Below, piece by piece: positions 1-5,950 of a stretch of DNA of 14,120 nucleotides. The position numbers were made by a program, and so were the translations under genes. Source of the DNA: Clostridia bacterium (GTDB lineage: Bacteria; Bacillota_A; Clostridia; Christensenellales; Borkfalkiaceae); the NCBI GenBank assembly GCA_017621955.1, contig JAGASB010000087.1, forward strand, positions 1 to 14,120, written 5' to 3'. A model generated the notes under the pieces. The model was not told where the DNA came from. It searched no databases and saw only the letters and a list, made by a program, of their open reading frames with translations. The first letter of the stretch is position 1. The number at the start of each line of letters is the position of its first letter.

Positions 1-17
1 CAATTTCCATAATAATT

Positions 18-1226
18 CTATTTACCGATAAACTTTTTCATAAGTTCATATCCGTTATCAACGAAGATTTTGCTATTTTCTGCGTTTTCTTCATCGTAAC
101 TTTGTACACCCACTTGGTCCTTATCGCTTCTATAAATGATATAAGGTACAGGGTCAGAGCAGTGAGTCATAATTGATAAAGGAGTCGGGTGGTCGGGTGC
201 AACTAAAACGGCAAACGGCTGACCGCAACTTTCAAGATATTCCATAATAGGTTTTACCACAAGGCTATCAATCTGCTCAATTGAAAAAATCTTATGCTCT
301 GCGTCGCCGTGATGTCCACATTCGTCGGGTGCTTCCATATGAACGTAAACGTAGTCAAGCCCGTCCTTTAACGCATTGATGCAAGCCGCCGCCTTACCTG
401 AAAAGTTGGTGTCGTAATTACCCGTTGCGCCTTCGACTTCTATAACACGCATTTTGGCAAGATTGCCTATACCTTTAAGTAGGTCAACCGCCGAAATTAT
501 TCCACCATTAAGACCAAAACGTTCATTAAAACTTTGAAGTTCGGGTTTAGTTCCTTCACCCCAAAACCAAAGCGAATTTGCAGGGCGTTTGCCTGCCTTT
601 ATGCGTGCTTTATTCACGGGGTGGTCCTTTAATAATTGATAGGATTTTTCCATAAGTCTAAGTAGTTTTTGACCCGCTTCGCTCTTTGGCAAATATTCTT
701 TTACGGGTTTACCGGTTATATCGTGCGGTGGAGTAAAATCACCTGCCAAAACACCGTTATCGATTACAAGACAATGACGGTAACTTATTCCTGCATAAAG
801 TTTATAAACTTCACTATCAATTTGCTTTTTCAAAAACTTTATAAGTTCTTTTGCTTCTTCGGTAGAAATTTCACCTGCACTGTAATCGACCATAGTCTTA
901 TCTTCATAAACGCTTTCGTCCGTTACGGTTACAAGATTGGCACGAACGGTAACGTCAGTATCGCAAAGGTCAATGCCGATAGAAGCCGCTTCTAATGGTG
1001 AACGACCCGTATAACATTCGTGTGGGTCATAACCTAAAACCGAGAGATTTGCAACGTCACTACCCGGTTTCATACCACAAGGTACAGTTCTTACAAGCCC
1101 GACTTCACCGTGCTTTGCAAGTCTATCTATATTAGGTTTGTTCGCAAGCATTAAAGGGGTTTTATTATCCAAAAACGGTTGGCGATAGTCAGCCATTCCG
1201 TCCCCTAAAATTACAACGTATTTCAT
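18..1226 (-). CDS. apgM: Cofactor-independent phosphoglycerate mutase, archaeal (ApgM) type
   Basis: Interconverts 3- and 2-phosphoglycerate in glycolysis/gluconeogenesis in the cytoplasm, by a phosphoserine intermediate with two metal ions (family knowledge: alkaline phosphatase superfamily). The 402-aa product shows the metal motif GDGMAD (residues 8-13, D9), the nucleophile motif GSDVAN (55-60, S56), HMEAPDECGHHGD (296-308) and VAPDHPTP (342-349), in family order and at normal family length. I chose the ATG at 1226: GGAG lies 6 nt upstream. A TTG 12 nt earlier is in frame but would contain that site. The start overlaps the ung stop as ATGA, so the two genes are probably translationally coupled in one leftward operon. 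Confident for family; the product name is standard for this group. Confidence 0.93.
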   Translation of the reverse strand: MKYVVILGDGMADYRQPFLDNKTPLMLANKPNIDRLAKHGEVGLVRTVPCGMKPGSDVANLSVLGYDPHECYTGRSPLEAASIGIDLCDTDVTVRANLVTVTDESVYEDKTMVDYSAGEISTEEAKELIKFLKKQIDSEVYKLYAGISYRHCLVIDNGVLAGDFTPPHDITGKPVKEYLPKSEAGQKLLRLMEKSYQLLKDHPVNKARIKAGKRPANSLWFWGEGTKPELQSFNERFGLNGGIISAVDLLKGIGNLAKMRVIEVEGATGNYDTNFSGKAAACINALKDGLDYVYVHMEAPDECGHHGDAEHKIFSIEQIDSLVVKPIMEYLESCGQPFAVLVAPDHPTPLSIMTHCSDPVPYIIYRSDKDQVGVQSYDEENAENSKIFVDNGYELMKKFIGK

Positions 1227-1891
1227 AATGCACTCCAATCAATCGGCTCAATGCCGTGTTTTATTAAATATTCGTTTGTCAATTTATAATGCCCACACCC
1301 AAAAAAGCCGTTATAAGCCGATAGCGGACTTGGGTGCGCACACTCTAAAATTAAATGTTTATTTTTATCAATAAGCGGTTTTTTACTCCTAGCGTTACCG
1401 CCCCAAAGCAAAAATACCACGTTTTCTTTATTGTCTGAAATTTTTTTAATAATGCTGTCGGTAAACTGTTCCCAACCCTTTCCCTTGTGCGAATTTGCTT
1501 GGTGCGCACGAACGGTAAGCACGGTGTTTAATAGCAGTACGCCTTGTTTTGCCCACCCCGTAAGGTCACCGCTTTTTTTAGGCTGAATATTAAGTTCAGA
1601 ATAAAGTTCCTTAAACATATTCACAAGCGACGGCGGTTTATCTATACCGTCTGGAACAGAAAATGATAGCCCCATTGCCTGACCTTCGTTATGATAGGGG
1701 TCTTGCCCTAAAAGAACGACCTTAATATCCTTAAAAGCAGTGTACTTCATATTGTTAAAAATATCGTACATAGACGGGTACACCGTGTGCGTCGAATATT
1801 CAGTTTTTAAAAATTCACGCAGTTTTAAGTATGACGGAGCGTTAAATTCATCTTTTAGAATCTCATCCCACTCACTTGTAATCTTAACCAT
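1223..1891 (-). CDS. ung: Uracil-DNA glycosylase, family 1
   Basis: Removes uracil from DNA (deaminated cytosine or misincorporated dUMP) as the first step of base excision repair. The 222-aa product has the water-activating motif GQDPYH at residues 62-67 (D64 is the expected general base), LLNTVLTV at 119-126 with the uracil-contacting Asn (N122), and the DNA-binding loop HPSPLS at 186-191 (H186). Length matches the bacterial family. The ATG at 1891 is preceded by a purine-rich GGGTGGAAAG ribosome site. It is first in a leftward operon with apgM (4-nt ATGA overlap) and is driven by a promoter at 1915-1942 that lies back to back with the mntP promoter. Nothing appears broken. Confidence 0.97.
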   Translation of the reverse strand: MVKITSEWDEILKDEFNAPSYLKLREFLKTEYSTHTVYPSMYDIFNNMKYTAFKDIKVVLLGQDPYHNEGQAMGLSFSVPDGIDKPPSLVNMFKELYSELNIQPKKSGDLTGWAKQGVLLLNTVLTVRAHQANSHKGKGWEQFTDSIIKKISDNKENVVFLLWGGNARSKKPLIDKNKHLILECAHPSPLSAYNGFFGCGHYKLTNEYLIKHGIEPIDWSAL

Positions 1892-1914
1892 TTTTTCTTT
1901 CCACCCTTACGTTT

Positions 1915-1942
1915 ATTATATTTTAACATTTTTATTTGACAA
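1915..1942 (-). promoter_or_regulatory. Promoter for ung-apgM
   Basis: Read leftward: TTGTCA (1937-1942), 16-nt spacer, TATAAT (1915-1920). The expected start near 1908 would give a leader of about 17 nt containing the ung ribosome site. Its -35 shares five bases with the -35 of the rightward mntP promoter, so the two polymerases should compete. Confidence 0.7.
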
Positions 1943-1964
1943 AATCAATATAATTATATATACT
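1936..1964 (+). promoter_or_regulatory. Promoter for mntP
   Basis: TTGACA (1936-1941), 17-nt spacer, TATACT (1959-1964): a near-consensus sigma-A promoter. The expected start near 1971 falls on the AAGG ribosome site (1971-1974), so the leader would be only about 10 nt. That leaves no room for a manganese riboswitch. Confidence 0.75.
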
Positions 1965-1980
1965 GACTTAAAGGTTTTTT

Positions 1981-2562
1981 ATGGAATTATACGAAATTAT
2001 TTTAATCGGCATCGCTCTTTCAATGGATGCGTGTGCTTTAACCATCGCAAATTGCTCAACTTATAAAAACTCTCTTACACGTCAAAAAGAATGGGCAATG
2101 CCTATCGCTTTTGCTATTTTTCAAGGCGTAATGCCCCTTATCGGCTTTTTCATCGGTTCACTTTTTAGCGGTGTTATCGGCGCTATTGCCGACTTTTTAA
2201 CAGCAATTATTTTCTTTACTCTTTCAGCAAAAATAATTTTTGATTTAGTTAAAGATATGAAAACCGAAGCCACGTCTACCAATAAGTCAACTAAAACGGC
2301 TAAATTTTCTTTTATAATACTAATCGTTCAAGCGTTTGCAACAAGCATCGACGCTTTGGCTGTTGGTGTTACTCTTGTAAACTTAACCTTTTCAGTCTTT
2401 ATTGCCGTAGGCATTATAGCCGTAATTACGTTTATTCTTGTATCGTTAGCACTTGCTTTTGGAAAAAGCCTTGGGAAATGGTTCGGGTGCTATGCAGAGT
2501 GGTTCGGTGCAGGGATACTTATACTTTTAGCAATAAAGTCGCTGATTGAGTCAATTATTTAA
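1981..2562 (+). CDS. mntP: MntP-family putative manganese efflux pump
   Basis: Predicted to export Mn2+ across the cytoplasmic membrane (family: MntP/DUF204, two homologous halves of three helices). The 193-aa product is almost entirely hydrophobic. It shows the duplicated family motif: IALSMDACALTI (residues 11-22, D16) and FATSIDALAVGV (119-130, D124), where the two Asp residues are expected to line the metal path. A short hydrophilic linker rich in K/T/S (about 91-108) separates the halves, and the C-terminus has a glycine-rich last helix (AEWFGAGILIL). The ATG at 1981 has AAGG 6 nt upstream. It is a single gene, divergent from ung-apgM and closed by the terminator at 2606. No Mn riboswitch is visible; substrate is inferred from the family only. 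Confidence 0.9.
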   Translation: MELYEIILIGIALSMDACALTIANCSTYKNSLTRQKEWAMPIAFAIFQGVMPLIGFFIGSLFSGVIGAIADFLTAIIFFTLSAKIIFDLVKDMKTEATSTNKSTKTAKFSFIILIVQAFATSIDALAVGVTLVNLTFSVFIAVGIIAVITFILVSLALAFGKSLGKWFGCYAEWFGAGILILLAIKSLIESII

Positions 2563-2605
2563 TTGTTAAACATAAAACAAATTAGTCATAATAAAACATT
2601 ATTCG

Positions 2606-2643
2606 CCCTTTTTCGAAAAATTTTGAAAAAGGGTTGTTTTTTT
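2606..2643 (+). terminator. Intrinsic terminator after mntP
   Basis: Perfect 9-bp stem CCCTTTTTC (2606-2614) / GAAAAAGGG (2625-2633) followed by a T-rich run to 2643. The T run doubles as the -35 region of the next promoter. Confidence 0.85.
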
Positions 2644-2662
2644 AAATTTAATTTGTTATAAT
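2634..2662 (+). promoter_or_regulatory. Promoter for the uraA-upp unit
   Basis: TTGTTT (2634-2639), 17-nt spacer, TATAAT (2657-2662). A start near 2669 would produce a leader of about 155 nt before the permease ATG, containing the small ORF at 2693 and the terminator at 2766. Confidence 0.6.
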
Positions 2663-2692
2663 TATTTTAATGTTAAAATAAGGGTTAAGATT

Positions 2693-2767
2693 ATGAGAGT
2701 GTTTATTTTAAAGTCAAGTATAATAATTCCTACGCCATCACTCTCTTTTAATAATGAATTAATTTAA
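2693..2767 (+). CDS. Putative 24-aa leader peptide of the uraA attenuator
   Basis: An ATG at 2693 with AGGG (2681-2684) 8 nt upstream opens a 24-codon ORF rich in Ile, Ser, Pro and Leu that stops with TAA at 2765-2767. The stop overlaps the first bases of the terminator stem at 2766, so a ribosome at the end of this ORF would cover the 5' arm of the stem. The ORF contains no run of one codon that would suggest amino-acid sensing. A 7-bp stem, GAGAGTG (2695-2701) with CACTCTC (2739-2745), lies inside it and could act as a pause hairpin. By analogy with the PyrL leader of enterobacterial pyrBI (family knowledge), it could couple translation to readthrough. The analogy is inference. The ORF is short and could be chance. 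Confidence 0.45.
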   Translation: MRVFILKSSIIIPTPSLSFNNELI

Positions 2768-2794
2768 TGAAGCCATGATTGGCTTCATTTTTTT
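2766..2794 (+). terminator. Attenuator terminator in the uraA leader
   Basis: Perfect 9-bp stem AATGAAGCC (2766-2774) / GGCTTCATT (2781-2789), loop ATGATT, then five T. It lies after the promoter at 2634 and only 31 nt before the permease start codon, so it can only act on the permease transcript. I see no strong competing antiterminator stem and no PyrR-binding consensus. Confidence 0.75.
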
Positions 2795-2825
2795 AAAAAA
2801 ATTATTTTTTTGGAGGTTTTCACTA

Positions 2826-4206
2826 ATGAAAAACGTCAATCTCGTTTACGGTGTAAACGACAAACCAGGCTTGTGGAAAACGTTAGTTTTCGCTTTCCAA
2901 CAATTGCTCGCTATCCTAGCGGCTACAATAGTTGTACCTGTAATCATTAACACTGACACCGGCTTAAATGCCGCAGGTATTTATCCTCAAATGAGTCAAT
3001 CAGCAGCGCTATTCGGTGCAGGTGTTGGTACTCTCGTCTACCTTTTGTTCACAAAGTTCAAAAGCCCCGTTTTCTTAGGTTCTTCTTTTGCTTTCATCGG
3101 TTCAATGTGCGCGGCTTTCGGCGGTGCAGGTACGTTCCTTGCAGCAGGTTACGTCGGTTTAATTATCGGTGCAATCTTTGCTGGTCTTGTTTACGTTATT
3201 ATTTCTGTCATCGTTAAGTTTGCAGGTGTAAAATGGATTGATAAAGTTATGCCCGCAGCTGTTATTGGACCAACCGTTGCTATCATCGGTTTATCACTCG
3301 CTAAAAACGCTGTTGGCGATATGTCTAAGAGCGCTGTTTCAACAGCAAACCCCTGGATTGCTTGCTTTGCGGAATAGTTACACTCTTAACCGTTATTGTT
3401 TGCTCAGTTTACGGCAAAAAAATGATGAAAATGATACCTTTCATTTTGGGTATTTTGGCAGGCTACGTTGTAGCAACTATATTTACCGTTATCGGTCTTC
3501 TTACCGAAAACCCCGAATTCAAATTATAAACTTCGGTATGTTTGCGTCTATGCAATGGTTCCCCGACTTCACGTTCGTTAAATCTTTCGAAGCGTTTAAC
3601 GGCACAGCGTTTAACTGGGGCGCATTCATCGTAACAGTTCTTGTTGCATACGTTCCCGTTGCTTTCGTTGTTTTTGCTGAACACTTGGCAGACCACAAAA
3701 ATATATCTTCAATAATCGGTACTGATTTAACAAAAGACCCTGGTCTTCACAGAACGCTTCTTGGCGATGGTATCGGCTCTATGGCAGGTGCTTTCTTCGG
3801 TGGTTGCCCCAACACTACTTACGGTGAATCAGTTGGCTGTGTTGCAATCTCTGGTAACGCATCAGTCATAACAATTTTATCTACTGCAATTATGTGTATC
3901 GTTGCATCTTTCTTTGCACCGTTCGTAACTTTCCTTGCTACTATTCCAAACTGCGTAATGGGTGGCGTTTGCTTTACTCTATACGGCTTCATCGCAGTTT
4001 CTGGCTTAAAGATGATTCAAAAAGTTGACCTTAACGAAAACAAAAATCTCTTCACCGTATCTGTTATTTTAATCGCAGGCGTTGGCGGTATGATATTAAA
4101 TATTGGCGCAGTAACTATAACTTCTGTTGCTTGCGCTCTTATCCTTGGTATTATCGTTAACTTAATCACCTCAAAAGCAAAAAAAGATGAAGATAAAGCA
4201 GAATAA
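2826..4206 (+). pseudogene. uraA: Uracil permease (NCS2/UraA family), two frameshifts
   Basis: Proton-coupled uracil uptake through the inner membrane (NCS2 family). Family marks: FQQLLAILAATIVVPVII near the N-terminus, VVFAEHLADH in TM8 with the substrate Glu, TLLGDGIGSMAGAFFGG, and CPNTTYGESVG in TM10. The ATG at 2826 has GGAGG (2812-2816) 9 nt upstream. The reading frame is lost twice. Near 3361-3363 it shifts by -1: the frame from 2826 hits TAG at 3375, while the next frame continues as GIVTLLTVIVCSVYGKK. Near 3518-3521 it shifts by -1 again: TAA at 3527, while the third frame continues as QIINFGMFASMQW. Each is mended by adding one base in a short run, giving about 460 aa, normal for the family. 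No other decay is visible, so either a very recent loss or sequencing error fits. The neighbouring upp supports uracil as substrate. Confidence 0.85.
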
Positions 4207-4226
4207 TTTACTTTAAGGACAGTATT

Positions 4227-4865
4227 ATGGAAAACTATAAAAACGTTCATATTTTAGACCACCCGTTAATTAGACATAAGCTTGCTATTTTAAGGAATAA
4301 GGGAACAGACACAAAGCAGTTTAGAGAAATAGTGAAAGAACTTGCTATGCTTATGGCGTATGAAAGTTTTAAAGACGTTCCCACCCAAGAAATAACGGTG
4401 GAAACCCCACTTGAAACTACCACTCAAACTGTTGTAAAAGAAAATTCTATTGCAATCGTTCCTATTCTCCGTGCAGGACTCGGAATGGTTGACGGAATAA
4501 TTTCACTCTTCCCCGCAGCAAAAATCGGCCATATAGGACTTTATCGTGACGAAGAAACGTTCGAACCTCACGAATACTATTGCAAACTTCCTTCTAACAT
4601 TGAAGAAAAGGTCGTTATGGTTGTTGACCCTATGCTTGCAACGGGCGGAAGCGCTTGCGATGCTATAAAGCTTCTTAAAAAGCGTGGCTGTAAAAGAATT
4701 AAGTTTATGTGTATTATCGCTGCACCCGAAGGCGTTAAAAAACTTTCGGAAGCGCACCCTGACGTAGAAATTTTCGTTTCAACACTTGACCGTGGCTTAA
4801 ACGAACACGCCTACATCTTACCAGGTCTTGGCGACGCAGGCGACAGAATTTTCGGCACAAAATAA
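4227..4865 (+). CDS. upp: Uracil phosphoribosyltransferase
   Basis: Converts uracil and PRPP to UMP and pyrophosphate in pyrimidine salvage. The 212-aa product carries the PRPP-binding motif [12 protein letters not shown] (residues 132-143), the conserved [11 protein letters not shown] block (77-87) with its Arg, and the uracil-recognition C-terminus [12 protein letters not shown] (196-207). Length is typical for bacterial Upp. The ATG at 4227 has AAGG 8 nt upstream and lies 20 nt after the permease stop. The two genes therefore form a transport-plus-salvage operon likely controlled by the attenuator at 2766. Followed by the terminator at 4934. Confidence 0.97.
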   Translation: MENYKNVHILDHPLIRHKLAILRNKGTDTKQFREIVKELAMLMAYESFKDVPTQEITVETPLETTTQTVVKENSIAIVPILRAGLGMVDGIISLFPAAKIGHIGLYRDEETFEPHEYYCKLPSNIEEKVVMVVDPMLATGGSACDAIKLLKKRGCKRIKFMCIIAAPEGVKKLSEAHPDVEIFVSTLDRGLNEHAYILPGLGDAGDRIFGTK

Positions 4866-4884
4866 CTTAAAACTCACCAAACGT

Positions 4885-4919
4885 AAAAAGAGCAGTTTAG
4901 GGCGTCACTCTTAGGGATT
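4885..4919 (+). repeat. 35-nt element, left inverted copy
   Basis: AAAAAGAGCAGTTT (4885-4898), 13 unlike bases, TAGGGATT (4912-4919). The same two blocks with the same 13-nt gap occur in opposite orientation at 5886-5920. An internal AAGAG/CTCTT pairing gives a weak hairpin. The two copies bracket the HTH/DUF4177 cassette. It may be a dispersed intergenic repeat or a terminal repeat. Confidence 0.5.
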
Positions 4920-4933
4920 TTTTAGACATTATA

Positions 4934-4970
4934 AAAGACTAACGAAAAATTTTCGTTAGTCTTTATTTTT
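4934..4970. terminator. Terminator between upp and the leftward small genes
   Basis: Almost perfect palindrome AAAGACTAACGAAAA (4934-4948) / TTTTCGTTAGTCTTT (4950-4964), then ATTTTT rightward and a shorter T-rich run (CTTTTATAA) leftward. It lies between the convergent ends of upp and the gene at 5012, so it probably works in both directions, better for upp. Confidence 0.8.
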
Positions 4971-5011
4971 GATACGCAAAATACACTACTTTGATTACAA
5001 AGTATAGTGGG

Positions 5012-5344
5012 CTATACTTTATTTGATTTTTGAAAAATTTTATTTATTGTTTCTTCTGGTAAAATGGCGGCTAAGCCATTGCCATACCATTTGATATTAT
5101 CATCTAAACTAAATAATGAAGATTTAAACCAGCCAGAAGATTTTTGTCCGTATTTAAAGTCAATAATAGCATTTCCACCTAATGCTAATGTTTGCTCTAT
5201 CAATTGGTCTTTTACACAATCTAGCGTTTGTATTTGTGAGTTAAATGAAAAAAGTTTTTTGTATTCAACTTGTCCAAGTATTTTTGCCGTTTGCTCTGCT
5301 CCTTCTATAAAAATTACACCTTTATAAATAAATGTGTATGCCAT
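5012..5344 (-). CDS. Hypothetical protein, possibly YbjQ/DUF74-like
   Basis: A 110-aa protein I do not firmly recognise. The middle (about residues 43-68: hydrophobic helix, then ALGGNAIIDFKYGQ) followed by a second strand pair ending WYGNGLAAIL resembles the short YbjQ/DUF74 (so-called heavy-metal-binding) fold, in which a helix ends in ALGANAVVGV-type sequence. No clear signal peptide or membrane helix. The ATG at 5344 is preceded by GAGAGGG and overlaps the stop of the upstream DUF4177 gene (TAATG), so the two are one transcription and translation unit. Its expression should follow the regulator at 5636. No function is claimed. Confidence 0.7.
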   Translation of the reverse strand: MAYTFIYKGVIFIEGAEQTAKILGQVEYKKLFSFNSQIQTLDCVKDQLIEQTLALGGNAIIDFKYGQKSSGWFKSSLFSLDDNIKWYGNGLAAILPEETINKIFQKSNKV

Positions 5345-5538
5345 TAAATGTCCCTCTCTAAAATAATAATTGCTTCTTCTCTAGAGTGACTCATAATTCC
5401 TGGTATTTCTGCTGTAAAAGCAGCCTTTACAACCCAGCCTTGTTGCGCATACGAATTGATTGCATCCTCTAATCTTTGTGGGTCAAATTTGCCTGAAAAC
5501 CATTTGTCCTTTTGAGATAAGATTTTGTACTGTTTCAT
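5344..5538 (-). CDS. DUF4177-type small protein
   Basis: A 64-aa protein matching the DUF4177 pattern: an initial strand (MKQYKIL), the FDPQRLEDAINSYAQQGW helix with conserved Gly-Trp, and a final strand (EEAIIILERDI). The family is small and soluble, of unknown role, and often sits in accessory cassettes. The ATG at 5538 has a strong GGAGG (5548-5552). It is first of a two-gene leftward operon and shares one base with the next start (TAATG). The promoter at 5573-5602 contains a palindromic site within its spacer, so repression by the divergent HTH protein is likely. Confidence 0.75.
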   Translation of the reverse strand: MKQYKILSQKDKWFSGKFDPQRLEDAINSYAQQGWVVKAAFTAEIPGIMSHSREEAIIILERDI

Positions 5539-5572
5539 TTCTAATTTCCTCCAAAAGTAATTTAATATAAAT

Positions 5573-5602
5573 ATTATACACTAACCAACAGTTAGTTGTC
5601 AA
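5573..5602 (-). promoter_or_regulatory. Promoter of the DUF4177 operon
   Basis: Read leftward: TTGACA (5597-5602), 18-nt spacer, TATAAT (5573-5578), a near-perfect sigma-A promoter. The palindrome at 5582-5594 fills the spacer, the classical position for a repressor site. Confidence 0.8.
5582..5594. promoter_or_regulatory. Operator O1 (TAAC-N5-GTTA)
   Basis: TAACCAACAGTTA, a short inverted repeat between the -35 and -10 of the leftward promoter. It matches O2 in 12 of 13 bases. Inferred target of the HTH protein encoded at 5636. Confidence 0.6.
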
Positions 5603-5610
5603 ATAATTTC

Positions 5611-5623
5611 TAACCAATAGTTA
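5611..5623. promoter_or_regulatory. Operator O2 (TAAC-N5-GTTA)
   Basis: TAACCAATAGTTA, directly abutting the TATAAT (5624-5629) of the rightward HTH gene and starting 29 bp from the start of O1. Binding here should autorepress the regulator. Confidence 0.6.
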
Positions 5624-5635
5624 TATAATAATATT
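5624..5635 (+). promoter_or_regulatory. -10 element of the HTH gene; leaderless start likely
   Basis: TATAAT (5624-5629), then six bases (AATATT), then the ATG at 5636. Initiation about 7 nt after the -10 would fall on the A of the ATG. There is no Shine-Dalgarno and no good -35 at normal spacing; the nearest, TTGTCA (5596-5601), is 22 nt away. Confidence 0.5.
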
Positions 5636-5842
5636 ATGGAAGAATCAAGTATAAAGAAGCGATTGAGTGAAGAATTAAGAAATAGTGGATTAACAACTAT
5701 CGAAATTGCAAAACGTATAGGTGTTTCCCCTGAAATGATTACTCAATATTGTACAACAAAAAAATTACCTAAATTAGATACTTTTGCAAAAATTTGTAAA
5801 GAACTTGATTTAGATGCAAATTATATTTTAGGAAATAATTAA
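5636..5842 (+). CDS. Small HTH (XRE/Cro-type) regulator
   Basis: A 68-aa DNA-binding protein made of little more than one Cro/CI-type helix-turn-helix (residues about 8-64; recognition region TIEIAKRIGVSPEMITQYCT at 21-40). It has no sensor or effector domain, as is common for autoregulating repressors of small cassettes. It diverges from the DUF4177 operon, with two near-identical operators in the 97-bp gap, one inside each promoter region. The start has no ribosome site, but TATAAT lies six bases upstream, so it is probably translated from a leaderless mRNA. A strong terminator follows directly. The role as repressor is inferred from layout. Confidence 0.85.
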   Translation: MEESSIKKRLSEELRNSGLTTIEIAKRIGVSPEMITQYCTTKKLPKLDTFAKICKELDLDANYILGNN

Positions 5843-5872
5843 AAAACTCGACTTACAAAAGTCGAGTTTTTT
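5841..5872 (+). terminator. Terminator after the HTH gene
   Basis: Perfect stem AAAAAACTCGACTT (5841-5854) / AAGTCGAGTTTTTT (5859-5872), loop ACAA. The T run is part of the stem. The first bases overlap the stop codon. Confidence 0.85.
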
Positions 5873-5885
5873 AATTGATTAAATT

Positions 5886-5920
5886 AATCCCTATGAAAAG
5901 AACGGCAAACTGCTCTTTTT
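5886..5920 (-). repeat. 35-nt element, right inverted copy
   Basis: Reverse-strand copy of the element at 4885-4919: AAAAAGAGCAGTTT (14/14 identical), a 13-nt variable middle, TAGGGATT (8/8 identical). Here the middle allows an 8-bp stem, AAAAGAGC / GTTCTTTT (one G-T pair). Confidence 0.5.
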
Positions 5921-5950
5921 GTTTTGCGTTGTATAGAATATTTATCGCAT

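Noticed and set aside
1892..1980. Manganese (yybP-ykoY) riboswitch before mntP
   Set aside because: The gap to ung is only 89 nt and the predicted promoter leaves a leader of about 10 nt.
2669..2766. Purine riboswitch before the permease
   Set aside because: TATAAT- and CCTAC-like strings exist, but the region between the outer arms is too short for two loop-loop stems and the core does not match.
2669..2825. PyrR-binding attenuator
   Set aside because: No sequence like the conserved PyrR binding loop (UCC-NGNGAGG type) was seen.
2775..2825. Permease start at the ATG at 2775
   Set aside because: It lies in the loop of the terminator hairpin and has no ribosome site; GGAGG at 2812-2816 fits the ATG at 2826.
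3238..3519. A coding start for the downstream permease part upstream of 3520 in the same frame
   Set aside because: That frame gives unrelated sequence here; permease similarity runs in the other two frames until about 3519.
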